From Lachnospiraceae bacterium UBA7205 (GTDB lineage Bacteria > Bacillota > Clostridia > Lachnospirales > Lachnospiraceae): a DNA stretch of 62,461 nucleotides. Shown here piece by piece: positions 8,665 through 17,214 of the stretch. The stretch is taken from NCBI GenBank assembly GCA_002490665.1, contig DKUL01000053.1, positions 76,238 to 138,698 on the forward strand. The letters are read 5' to 3'. Made by a program: the position numbers and the translations under genes. The notes beneath the pieces were generated by a model. The model made no database searches and was not told where the DNA came from. It saw nothing but the letters and a program-made list of their open reading frames with translations. The first letter of the stretch is position 1. Each line of letters begins with the position of its first letter.

Positions 8665-9402
8665 ATGCAGCAACAAATAGGGGAAACCATCAGCCGGTTC
8701 CGGCAAAACCAAAATATGACACAGGAGGAGTTTGCTTCGCGTCTGGGAGTGACGCCGCAGGCGGTATCAAAATGGGAGCGGGGGACGAGCATTCCCGACA
8801 CCACGCTGCTCCCCGACATCTGCAAACTGCTGAACGTCCATGCGGACGTGCTGCTTGGCATCGAGGGGATGGCACTGAGCGAGAGTGAAAGTACAGTGGA
8901 AGAGCGTGAAATCAGGCAAAACCTGATAGCGGAGCCGCTCCGCATAGAGATAGGCATCGGTCTGATTCCCTGTTTTGTGGAGGGGCTGGAGACAGACTAT
9001 GTGCACCAGTGCCGTAAGAAGCTTGCCGCACGGACAGGGATGCTCCTGCCGGTTTTGCGCATTCTGGATAATGTGGAATATGGGGAGCACGAAGTCCGCA
9101 TCTGTTCATATGATAAGGTTCTGCTGCAAAAGGAATATACCGAAGTCAGTATAGAGACGTATCATGCCATCATTGACGAGGCAGTCAGGCTGTGCAGGGA
9201 AAATTATGGCAGCATCCTGAACAAACAGCTGGTAAAAAGTATGCTGGATAACCTGCAGGAGCAGTACCCCGGTGTGCTGGACGGGCTGGTGCCGGACAAG
9301 GCCGGGTATTATGACGTCCTGCTGCATCTTCGAAAAACCATCGCGGAGCGGGGGACTATCCGCGATTTGATTCATATTTTGGAGGAACTGGAAGAAATAT
9401 GA
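8665..9402 (+). CDS. XRE-family regulator fused to an FlhA cytoplasmic-domain-like region
   Basis: This 245-residue protein has a clear helix-turn-helix of the XRE/Cro type at residues 5-62 (MTQEEFASRLGVTPQAVSKWERG). After a charged linker, residues 91-243 read like the C-terminal cytoplasmic domain of FlhA/FHIPEP, the flagellar and type III export gate: RIEIGIGLIP near 93-102, a RILDN motif at 132-136, and TIRDLIHILE at 231-240 in the place of FlhA's IRDMRTILE. The membrane part of FlhA and part of its middle region are absent. The start follows AGGAGG. It could sense export chaperones or substrates and regulate transcription accordingly, but that is inference. The neighbour upstream is a chemoreceptor pair member, which fits a motility link. 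Confidence 0.75.
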   Translation: MQQQIGETISRFRQNQNMTQEEFASRLGVTPQAVSKWERGTSIPDTTLLPDICKLLNVHADVLLGIEGMALSESESTVEEREIRQNLIAEPLRIEIGIGLIPCFVEGLETDYVHQCRKKLAARTGMLLPVLRILDNVEYGEHEVRICSYDKVLLQKEYTEVSIETYHAIIDEAVRLCRENYGSILNKQLVKSMLDNLQEQYPGVLDGLVPDKAGYYDVLLHLRKTIAERGTIRDLIHILEELEEI

Positions 9403-9421
9403 TTGGAAAAATAATCGTTTC

Positions 9422-10285
9422 TTAATAGGTATAGGATTTTCGGTATTTCAGCGGCGTCATGCCTGTCTGCTGCCTGAACTGCTCACTAAAATTTCCGGTA
9501 TGGAGATAGCCTGTTTCGAGGGCAATCTCCGTAACGGATTTTTTTGTGTTGAGCAGCAAATCCTGTGCGTGGCGTATCCGTATTTTTGTCAGGTATTCGG
9601 AAAACGATTTTCCAAGCTGCGCGTGGAACAGTCTGGAAAAATGCGAGGCAGAGTAGCCGGAAAGGAGGGCGACCGTCTCTAGCGAAGGGTTTTCCTGATA
9701 ATGCTGCTCCATGTAGTAGATGGCGTCAATAATGGGCGGCGTAAGCGGAGTCTTATGAAAAAACTGACCGGTGTCCGGTTCGGTATCACTCGCGGGGCTG
9801 ACAGGAAGCCTGTTGTCCAGAATGGCAAGCAGCAGGTCGCAGAGCATACATTGAAGCCGGAAACTGCCATGGGGGGAATCCGACTGGAAAATGTCGTACA
9901 TTTCCTCGAAATACAATAAAATCCGGCTGCGCGTGGCATCGGTAAAATGGTTTCGCAGCTGCGAATAAATTTCATCTAGTATATGCTTTCCGAAAGCGTC
10001 CGTGAGTGGTCTGACAAAATCCGGGGTGAACTTGATAAGGTAGGTGTGGTAGGGTGCGTTGGAGAGCGGAATCGTCCTGTGGTAGAGAAAGGGGGGCATG
10101 GTTCCGACACAGCCTGCGTTCAGTGCGTAGGAGCAGTCAGGCGTGATGGTCAGCCTGTCTCCGGAAAGGATATAACCGACCTCATAGTAATCGCTGGAAG
10201 CCTCGAGCGTGGGCATGGTGTAATCGGAATCCAGTTCCCTTTTTGTCATGTAAAAGCTGGTGTTGGCAGGCAGTGGAAATGGCAT
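9422..10285 (-). CDS. AraC-family transcriptional regulator
   Basis: This 287-residue protein has an N-terminal cupin-like effector domain (about residues 15-150) and a C-terminal pair of helix-turn-helix motifs (about 185-285). The second motif contains the family signature SVTEIALETGYLHTGNFSEQFRQ-like sequence followed by GMTPLKYRK. It is divergent from the ABC exporter pair, 147 bases away, and that promoter has a good -10 box but no convincing -35 box, as expected of an activated promoter. It may therefore control the exporter, sensing a small molecule. Its ribosome site GAGGAGG is clear. Confidence 0.9.
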   Translation of the reverse strand: MPFPLPANTSFYMTKRELDSDYTMPTLEASSDYYEVGYILSGDRLTITPDCSYALNAGCVGTMPPFLYHRTIPLSNAPYHTYLIKFTPDFVRPLTDAFGKHILDEIYSQLRNHFTDATRSRILLYFEEMYDIFQSDSPHGSFRLQCMLCDLLLAILDNRLPVSPASDTEPDTGQFFHKTPLTPPIIDAIYYMEQHYQENPSLETVALLSGYSASHFSRLFHAQLGKSFSEYLTKIRIRHAQDLLLNTKKSVTEIALETGYLHTGNFSEQFRQQTGMTPLKYRKSYTY

Positions 10286-10400
10286 GGTGAAACCTCCTCA
10301 AAATATGGATATTTATGTATGTATCTATACAATAGCATGAAAACATAAAAATGAAAAGCATTTACACAATTATCCGAAAGAAAATTATGATATCTTGATA

Positions 10401-10435
10401 TATAATGGAATAAACAAGGGAGGTGTTGTCATTTG
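10401..10435 (+). promoter_or_regulatory. -10 box, ribosome site and TTG start of the exporter operon
   Basis: A perfect TATAAT lies at 10401-10406, but no good -35 hexamer is found 16-18 bases upstream. The ribosome site AAGGGAGG ends near 10422 and is correctly spaced for a TTG start codon at 10433; there is no ATG or GTG in a suitable place. The poor -35 region suggests activator dependence, with the divergent AraC regulator as the obvious candidate. Confidence 0.45.
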
Positions 10436-12115
10436 AGAAAGAATGTTTTCCTGAAAAATATGCTTCATTACTGGTATATGCCGCTTTGCGGGATTTTGCT
10501 TACCAGCCTGTTAAACTTTGCGGTGGTAAGGGGCAATGAAGTGATTAGCAGCGTGATTGACCAGCTGCTTGCAGGGCAGGAGATTGTGTTTGGCAGTTTT
10601 CTTGGCGAGTTTGCAGTGCTGACGGTTACCGGTTTTGCGGCGGCATTCGTCGCGGCAGCTGTCAGCGGGAAATACGGTGTCCTCGTGTCCGCGCGCTACC
10701 GGCAGCAGGTAATACAAAAGCTGTACCGGATGGAATACCAGTACTTTGACGAGCACAATTCCGCATCGGTCATCAACAAGGTAAACGCGGACTTAAATGA
10801 GGCAGAGCGGTTCCTGGGCGAGACGCTGGTGATGCTGGCAGCGGATGCCGTCGCCGTTGTCATTTATGCGAATTATGTAAGAAGGCTCAATGCCGGCCTC
10901 TTTTTGATGGTGCTTGTGTGCTATCCGCTTGTCCTATGGATTGCAAACAGGCTGGTAAGGAAAATTCACAGCCTGACGATGACATACCGCGAGAAATCCG
11001 ATGCCATTACCAGTATTGCGCAGGATGCACTCAATGGTATTATGGTGGTACGCAGCTTTGGACTTGAGGATTATTTTCAGGACAAAATGCATACGGCGAC
11101 ACTTGCCCTGGTGGATAATGAGGAAAAACGTGCCAGGGTTTCCAATACGGCAGTGCTCATCCGGAAGTTAATCCAGTGGATTCCCAATATTTTATGTGCG
11201 GTCTATGCGGTAGTGCTTGTCATGCATGGGAAACTGAGCGTCGGTGAGCTGCTTGCCTTTATCCTCGTGCTCAGCAAGCTGGTGGAATCGTTTATGGGAC
11301 TTCCGTTTCAGATGGTGGATGCCGCAGGGAGCATTGTCAGCATACAGCGTGTGGAGGAGATTTTGCGGACACGGGAGGAAGGGGGGATAAGCCAGGGACA
11401 GAGTGTCAGCCAGCCGGAAGAGGAAATTGTGCTTGCGTTCGACAATCTGACTTTTGGCTACAGCGAGGCACAGACTGTCCTTGAGCATGCACAGTTTGAG
11501 GTGCACAGGGGAGAAAATGTGGCGTTTGTTGGCGAATCGGGCGGTGGGAAAAGCACGATTTTTCATCTTCTGTGTGGATTTTACAGGGCACAGAAAGGGA
11601 CATACCAGTTATATGGCAGGGATTTTGCACAGTGGGACATCGACAAGGCGCGGGAACAGTTTGCACTGGTGTCGCAGAATGTCTTCCTGTTTCCGGCATC
11701 CATAGAGGAGAATATCCGGTATGGGCGCTGGGATGCATCCGGAGAAGAAGTTGTCGCGGCGTGTAAGGAGGCAGAAATCCATGATTTTATCGAAAGCCTT
11801 CCGATGAAATACCAGACGATAGTAGGCGAGCGCGGCGCGATGCTTTCCGGCGGACAGCGGCAGCGGATTGCCATCGCGCGTGCAATCTTAAAAAATGCGC
11901 CCATCCTGCTTCTGGACGAACCAACGTCCGCCATTGACGAAGGGACGGAGAAGGAGATTCAGCGGGCGATTGCCAGGGTGCGGCAGGGGCGTACATGCCT
12001 CACCATTGCCCACCGTCTGTCGACGATACAGGATGCAGACTGGATTTTCGAGGTAAAGAATAAGAAAATTGAGGAGGTAGGCACGTATGAACAGTACATG
12101 GAAACTATTCTGTAG
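10433..12115 (+). CDS. ABC exporter half-transporter, first subunit
   Basis: This 560-residue protein combines six membrane helices (about residues 1-320) with an ATPase domain. The Walker A motif is GESGGGKST, the signature LSGGQRQRIAIARAI, and Walker B ILLLDEPTSAID with the catalytic glutamate present. It starts with TTG, set by the ribosome site. It overlaps the next gene by 29 bases, and the two would form a heterodimeric exporter of the MdlAB/LmrCD type for drugs, lipids or peptides. No substrate can be assigned. The divergent AraC regulator is the likely controller. Confidence 0.92.
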   Translation: MRKNVFLKNMLHYWYMPLCGILLTSLLNFAVVRGNEVISSVIDQLLAGQEIVFGSFLGEFAVLTVTGFAAAFVAAAVSGKYGVLVSARYRQQVIQKLYRMEYQYFDEHNSASVINKVNADLNEAERFLGETLVMLAADAVAVVIYANYVRRLNAGLFLMVLVCYPLVLWIANRLVRKIHSLTMTYREKSDAITSIAQDALNGIMVVRSFGLEDYFQDKMHTATLALVDNEEKRARVSNTAVLIRKLIQWIPNILCAVYAVVLVMHGKLSVGELLAFILVLSKLVESFMGLPFQMVDAAGSIVSIQRVEEILRTREEGGISQGQSVSQPEEEIVLAFDNLTFGYSEAQTVLEHAQFEVHRGENVAFVGESGGGKSTIFHLLCGFYRAQKGTYQLYGRDFAQWDIDKAREQFALVSQNVFLFPASIEENIRYGRWDASGEEVVAACKEAEIHDFIESLPMKYQTIVGERGAMLSGGQRQRIAIARAILKNAPILLLDEPTSAIDEGTEKEIQRAIARVRQGRTCLTIAHRLSTIQDADWIFEVKNKKIEEVGTYEQYMETIL

Positions 12116-13751
12116 AACCATGCGCGTGATGGGAAAGAGACGTTTTTTGTATTATGGCGCAATTCTTGGCATGAGTATTGGCATGGGGATGTTTTCGGTG
12201 CTCAGCTCCCTGATGATGAAGGGGGTCGTTGATATTTCCCAGTCAGGAAATTATCAGCGGCTTATCGTTACGGTTGTCTGGATAGTGGCAGCAGGCGTCG
12301 TGTCGCTGATTGTCTACCGCAGGGCGGCAGTAGTCTACAATGTGGAGGCAAAGCGTGTGTATGGAAACCTGTATGAAAAGATACTGAATCTTGAAATGGA
12401 TTTGCCCTATGCGTATTACGAGAAACACCATAGCGGGGAAATGATGTCGAAGGTATCCTACGATTTGGGAAGGATGGGGGATATCTATGGTTCCCGTTTC
12501 CGGCGGATGATAATGCCGTTTCTGGAAGTAATCGTCTATCTGGTTCCGATGCTGGTACTCAGCCCGCAGCTGACACTGTGCCTTGTGGGTGTCAATGTCG
12601 TCATGCTGCTTCTGAATATGGTTCTGGCAGAGCCGTTTCGCAGGGTCAGCCGCGAACTGTCAGGGATTAACAGCAGTATGACCCGAAAGCTGTCCGACAT
12701 TTTGCAGGGGATGGAGCAGGTTCGGATGTTTGCACATGGCAGGGAGACTGTACAGGAATACATACAACTCAGCCAGAAATATGCAAAAAAATCAAACCGG
12801 AAGATTCTGATAGCGTCAGGGCTTGAAAGCGGAAATCGGGGATTTGACCTGCTCTGCTCGCTTGTGTTTCTTGCACTCGGCGTATTTTTCGTACAGCGGG
12901 GTTACACTACGCTTGGCGCACTGGCGGCAATTTATACATTATATGGAAGCTTTTCGTTCCAGTTTTTACAGATGAATCGGTATATACCAGAGCTGGTGGC
13001 ATATCTGGCATATGCACAGAATATTTTTGACCTGCTGGAAGAAAAAAGGGAGGAGAAAAACTGGTATGTACAAAAAGAGTGCTTTCAGGCGGACAATGAT
13101 GCGGATGATACATGGATGGCGGCGATGGACAATGTCAGCTTTTCCTATGGGGACAAAGTCGTTTTGCAGAATTATTCAATGAGGGTGCAGCGCGGGGAGT
13201 GCGTGGCGCTTACCGGTCCGTCAGGCTGCGGTAAAACCACGGTCTCGAAGCTGCTGCTGGGACTTTATCCGATTGATGGGGGAACGATTACCATCGTCGG
13301 AAACTCAGTGAAAAATATGAGTAACAGGGATTTGCGGGTTTTTTTTGCCTATGTGCCACAGGAACCGTATTTGTTTGAGGGCAGTATTCTGGAAAATATC
13401 CGCATGGGCAGGCTTAGTGCGTCGACGGATGAGATTGTGGAGGCGGCAAAGGTGGCAAATGCGCATACGTTCATAATGAATCTTGAAAACGGGTATGATA
13501 CACCGGTGGGGGAGCGCGGCAACCGTCTTTCCGGCGGGCAGCGCCAGCGGATTGCCATTGCGCGTGCCATCTTGAAGGGGGCGCCGATTCTGCTGATGGA
13601 CGAGGCGACCTCAGCCCTGGATAATGAGTCGGAGCGGCTGGTGAACGATGCCCTGCGCAGGTTGCGTGGAAATAAGACCATCATCATGATTGCGCACAGG
13701 ACATCCACAATACAGATGGCAGACAGGGTCTGCAGCATGAACACCACATAA
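12087..13751 (+). CDS. ABC exporter half-transporter, second subunit, short C-terminus
   Basis: This 554-residue partner subunit has six membrane helices and an ATPase domain with Walker A GPSGCGKTT, signature LSGGQRQRIAIARAI and Walker B ILLMDEATSALD. Its ribosome site GAGGAGG lies inside the end of the first subunit gene, so translation is coupled. The protein ends only about 13 residues after the switch histidine (MIAHRTSTIQMADRV), where this family usually continues for 20-35 more residues. The last residues CSMNTT do not resemble the family, so a late frameshift or deletion next to the terminator is possible. Walker and signature motifs are complete, so it may still work. Confidence 0.88.
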   Translation: MNSTWKLFCRTMRVMGKRRFLYYGAILGMSIGMGMFSVLSSLMMKGVVDISQSGNYQRLIVTVVWIVAAGVVSLIVYRRAAVVYNVEAKRVYGNLYEKILNLEMDLPYAYYEKHHSGEMMSKVSYDLGRMGDIYGSRFRRMIMPFLEVIVYLVPMLVLSPQLTLCLVGVNVVMLLLNMVLAEPFRRVSRELSGINSSMTRKLSDILQGMEQVRMFAHGRETVQEYIQLSQKYAKKSNRKILIASGLESGNRGFDLLCSLVFLALGVFFVQRGYTTLGALAAIYTLYGSFSFQFLQMNRYIPELVAYLAYAQNIFDLLEEKREEKNWYVQKECFQADNDADDTWMAAMDNVSFSYGDKVVLQNYSMRVQRGECVALTGPSGCGKTTVSKLLLGLYPIDGGTITIVGNSVKNMSNRDLRVFFAYVPQEPYLFEGSILENIRMGRLSASTDEIVEAAKVANAHTFIMNLENGYDTPVGERGNRLSGGQRQRIAIARAILKGAPILLMDEATSALDNESERLVNDALRRLRGNKTIIMIAHRTSTIQMADRVCSMNTT

Positions 13752-13753
13752 CG

Positions 13754-13779
13754 AAAACCCCCGCTGTTTAAAGCGGGGG
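13754..13779. terminator. Terminator between converging exporter and chemoreceptor genes
   Basis: CCCCCGCT at 13758-13765 pairs with AGCGGGGG at 13772-13779 around a six-base loop. On the minus strand the hairpin is followed by TTTT (AAAA at 13754-13757), so it best terminates the chemoreceptor transcript. On the plus strand there is no T-run. Confidence 0.7.
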
Positions 13780-13785
13780 CTGTCA

Positions 13786-15483
13786 TTAGCCTTTCAAAGA
13801 GAACTGTCCGATTAAGCCGTTTAATATGGTTGCCTGCGCGGAGAGCTCTTCGCTGGTTGCGGAAGCCTCCTCGGCAGTTGCCGCATTGCTCTGTACAACC
13901 TCGGAAATCTGGTTGATTCCCTGTTCTGCCTGCCGCATGGCATCTGTCTGGTCTTCCATCATGGTCTTAAGATTCTTGGAGAAGTCGGCAATTTCCTTGA
14001 TACCGTCCACAACAGAGCCGATGGCGTTTGCTGCGTTCTCTGCCGCGCGGTTTCCGTCAGCAACCTCCCGGATGGAGCCTTCAATCAGTTCCCTTGTGTC
14101 CACAGCCGCCTTGGCGCTCTGGCTTGCGAGTACCCGGATCTGGTCGGCAACAACTGCAAAGCCGCGGCCTGACTCGCCTGCCCTTGCTGCTTCGATGGAT
14201 GCATTCAGGGACAGCAGGTTCGTCTGGGAGGCGATGGATTCAATCTCGGAAATAATGTCGCCGATTCTGTTGGAGGCAGTATTGATGCGCTCCATGGCAG
14301 CCATCATGGAATTCATTTCCTCGCGGCTGTTATCTGCCTTATCGGCATACTGCTGTGCCTTTATGTAAGACTGGTCTGCACTTTCCGCGCTCTTTTCCAT
14401 GGCATTGGAAATTTCGGAAATAGTAGCGTGCAGCTCCATAACCGCGTTTGTCTGTTCGGTTGCGCCCTCTGCAAGAACCTGTGATGCTTCCGCAAGGTCA
14501 CCGGAGCCGGACGAAACCTGCTCGGAGACATCGCCGATAGATGTTAACGTTTCGATCATCTGGTCTCTTAATCCACGCATGGACTCATATAATTTCTGGA
14601 AATCCCCGGTGTATTTTTCCGAATAACTTGATTTGACAGCATAATTTCCGCCTGCCATCTGTCCCAGGACTTCGCTGATATCATGGATAATGATATTCAG
14701 GTTATTTGCCATATCGGTTGCGTCTTTTTCCATATATTCCACTTCATCGCCGGTCTCAACCATCGGGAATGGCGATGAGAGGTCGCCGGCAGAAAATGTC
14801 TTGAGCCGCTTGCCGAGTTTTCCGAGCGGGGAGGAGATCCCCTTTGCAATTTTTCTGCCAATTTTGGTCGCCAGCGTCATCGCCATTAAAATGACGACTA
14901 TGATTGCAACGGACAGGATGATGCCCGCCAGCGTGAGTGCGGAAGACAGGCGGTTTCCTTCTGTGACCTTGACGTTTAACAGGGATTCCAGACTGGTGTA
15001 TATGCTGTTATACCTGCCGGACAGCTCACTGAGGGCAATATCCTGTGCCTGCCTGCACAGCTCCCTGTCCGTTGTGGCGCCAAGCGCCATAATCTCGGCG
15101 TCAAGCCGCCAGTACTCGTCCAGCTCGGAGCTGATTTTGTCGTATGTTTCCCTGCCGTCTTTCGATACGATAGTATTTTCAATATCCGCAAAATATTTTT
15201 CAAAACGGACTTTATTTTCTTCATGCTGGCTGACAACGGTAGCAATTGCGTCCGCGTCGTCATATCCGATGGCAGCGCGCAGGGATGACCTACTGTCTGC
15301 AAATTCAAACATTGCTTTTCCGATATCACCCTGTGCAAAACCAAAATTGTGCAGGGCATAAGAGTATCTGTTTGAAATGACGATAAGGGCAATCAGACCT
15401 AGAATAGCCACAATTGCCGGAATCGACGCCACCTTAAAAAAGGATTTAGTCAGCTTATGCTCAATGCTTGCCTGTTCATTCAT
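13786..15483 (-). CDS. Methyl-accepting chemotaxis protein with a four-helix-bundle sensor
   Basis: This 565-residue chemoreceptor has a membrane segment near residues 17-40, a helical extracellular domain of about 150 residues rich in charged heptads (four-helix-bundle type), a second membrane segment near 190-215, a HAMP domain and the signalling domain with the tip IASQTNLLSLNASIEAARAG. The start at 15483 follows GGGGGA; an in-frame start 78 bases upstream would overlap the promoter. It differs in sensor type from the chemoreceptor at 5604, so the two should detect different signals. It is transcribed alone towards the exporter pair. Confidence 0.93.
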   Translation of the reverse strand: MNEQASIEHKLTKSFFKVASIPAIVAILGLIALIVISNRYSYALHNFGFAQGDIGKAMFEFADSRSSLRAAIGYDDADAIATVVSQHEENKVRFEKYFADIENTIVSKDGRETYDKISSELDEYWRLDAEIMALGATTDRELCRQAQDIALSELSGRYNSIYTSLESLLNVKVTEGNRLSSALTLAGIILSVAIIVVILMAMTLATKIGRKIAKGISSPLGKLGKRLKTFSAGDLSSPFPMVETGDEVEYMEKDATDMANNLNIIIHDISEVLGQMAGGNYAVKSSYSEKYTGDFQKLYESMRGLRDQMIETLTSIGDVSEQVSSGSGDLAEASQVLAEGATEQTNAVMELHATISEISNAMEKSAESADQSYIKAQQYADKADNSREEMNSMMAAMERINTASNRIGDIISEIESIASQTNLLSLNASIEAARAGESGRGFAVVADQIRVLASQSAKAAVDTRELIEGSIREVADGNRAAENAANAIGSVVDGIKEIADFSKNLKTMMEDQTDAMRQAEQGINQISEVVQSNAATAEEASATSEELSAQATILNGLIGQFSLKG

Positions 15484-15566
15484 TATCAATGTCCCCCTTT
15501 GTTTCACATTTGTAATAAATATTTGGTATAATCCTGATATCCCGGATATACACAGTCTCATAAAAT

Positions 15567-15594
15567 ATTATAGTACATTGAAAAAAATATGCAA
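15567..15594 (-). promoter_or_regulatory. Possible promoter of the second chemoreceptor gene
   Basis: On the minus strand a perfect TATAAT (complement of 15567-15572) lies 16 bases after TTGCAT (complement of 15589-15594). Transcription would start near 15560, about 75 bases before the start codon at 15483. Confidence 0.45.
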
Positions 15595-15691
15595 GGCTAA
15601 TTTGTCTAAAACTACCAACTGCATTTGGGGAAACATGAACAGAAATATACTTATTGAATAACCGCAACGGCTGGGAACCGTGTAAAACAGC

Positions 15692-15720
15692 TTGCATTTG
15701 TGTGTATGAAATGCTATGAT
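15692..15720 (+). promoter_or_regulatory. Promoter of the MATE exporter gene
   Basis: TTGCAT at 15692-15697 and TATGAT at 15715-15720 are 17 bases apart, and transcription would start near 15727. The -10 box covers an ATG at 15716 that opens the reading frame, which excludes that ATG as the start codon. Confidence 0.6.
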
Positions 15721-15763
15721 AAAACTTATTATCATTCGGAAAGGGATACAGGTGGAGGAAGCC

Positions 15764-17161
15764 GTGAGGAAATTATCAAAATTTATTGGGAACAGGGATT
15801 TTTACAGGATGGTGCTGATGATTGCGGTGCCTATCATGATACAAAATGGCATCACGAATTTTGTCAGCCTGCTTGACAATATCATGATAGGGCAGGTAGG
15901 CACGGAACAGATGTCGGGCGTGGCGATTGTAAACCAGCTGATTTTTGTCTACAACCTCTGCATATTTGGCGGTGTCTCCGGTGCGGGGATTTTTACGGCA
16001 CAATATTTTGGACAGGGCAATCATGAGGGGGTTCGCCAGACAATGCGTTTTAAGCTGTGGATGGTTACGATTATCACAACATTGACGGCTGCCCTTTTTT
16101 TATGCGCCGGCACGGTATTAATCAGCGGATATTTAAAAGGAGACGGTTCGGCAGAGAGCATTGCGGCAACACTGATGTATGGGAAACAGTACCTGAAAAT
16201 CATGCTGGTCGGGCTGCCTGCATTTGCACTGGTACAGATTTATTCCAGTACGCTGCGCGAGTGCGGACAGACAATGCTTCCGATGAAAGCCGGGATAGCG
16301 GCGGTCGCTGTCAATCTGCTGTTTAACTATATCCTGATATATGGAAAGTTTGGCGCGCCTGCGCTCGGCGTAAGCGGTGCGGCGATTGCAACTGTGCTTT
16401 CGCGCTACGTGGAGATGCTGATTACAATTGTCGGGGTTCACAGGAAGAGCCACGGTGAAAAGGCAGCATATGCATTTGTGGCGGGACTTTACCGGACAAT
16501 AAAGGTGCCGCGGGAGCTGACTTTAAGGATTATCAAAAAAGGAAGCCCGCTCCTGTTTAACGAGACACTGTGGGCGGCAGGAATGGCGATGCTGACACAG
16601 TGCTATTCTGTCCGCGGGCTGAATGTCGTTGCGGGACTGAATGTCTCCAACACGATCAACAATGTGTTTAACATTGTGTTTATTGCGCTGGGCGATTCGG
16701 TGGCAATCATTGTCGGGCAGCTGCTCGGAGCCGGAAAGATGAAGGAGGCAAGGGACAAGGACAACAAGATGATTGCCTTTTCGGTGGTGTGCTGTACCTG
16801 TGTGGCGGCAGTCATGTTTTTTATGGCGCCCTTTTTTCCGAGGCTCTACAAAATTAATGACGAGGCGAGGCTGCTTGCGCGCTATTTTATCATGGTGACG
16901 GCTTTCTTTATGCCGCAGAATGCGTTTCTGCACGCGACTTATTTTACCTTGCGCTCCGGCGGCAAAACGATTATTACGTTTTTGTTTGACAGCGTGTTTA
17001 TCTGGTGCGTCAGCGTTGTGATAGCCTTTGTGCTCAGCCGTTACACGGCGCTTCCGGTTATTGCGGTCTATGCGATGGTGCAGCTTGGTGACATCATTAA
17101 GTGCGTCATTGGATTCATACTGGTAAAAAAAGGAGTCTGGCTGCAGAATATTGTGGCATAG
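15764..17161 (+). CDS. MATE-family multidrug efflux protein
   Basis: This 465-residue protein has about twelve hydrophobic segments and the MATE pattern (PIMIQNGITNFVSLLDNIMIGQVG near the N-terminus is typical). It exports cationic drugs or metabolites using a sodium or proton gradient. The GTG start at 15764 is preferred because GGAGG precedes it and because the only upstream ATG lies within the promoter -10 box. The next gene, a tRNA-dihydrouridine synthase, follows after 53 bases with its own ribosome site, so they may share a transcript without a functional link. Confidence 0.9.
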   Translation: MRKLSKFIGNRDFYRMVLMIAVPIMIQNGITNFVSLLDNIMIGQVGTEQMSGVAIVNQLIFVYNLCIFGGVSGAGIFTAQYFGQGNHEGVRQTMRFKLWMVTIITTLTAALFLCAGTVLISGYLKGDGSAESIAATLMYGKQYLKIMLVGLPAFALVQIYSSTLRECGQTMLPMKAGIAAVAVNLLFNYILIYGKFGAPALGVSGAAIATVLSRYVEMLITIVGVHRKSHGEKAAYAFVAGLYRTIKVPRELTLRIIKKGSPLLFNETLWAAGMAMLTQCYSVRGLNVVAGLNVSNTINNVFNIVFIALGDSVAIIVGQLLGAGKMKEARDKDNKMIAFSVVCCTCVAAVMFFMAPFFPRLYKINDEARLLARYFIMVTAFFMPQNAFLHATYFTLRSGGKTIITFLFDSVFIWCVSVVIAFVLSRYTALPVIAVYAMVQLGDIIKCVIGFILVKKGVWLQNIVA

Positions 17162-17214
17162 CAGCAATGCACAATGAAAAACGGAACCAGAAAACGAGTG
17201 GGAGGGAAATGCCT

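Noticed and set aside
15716..15763. ATG at 15716 as start of the MATE exporter
   Set aside because: It lies inside the -10 box of a good promoter; GTG 15764 has GGAGG and gives a normal N-terminus.
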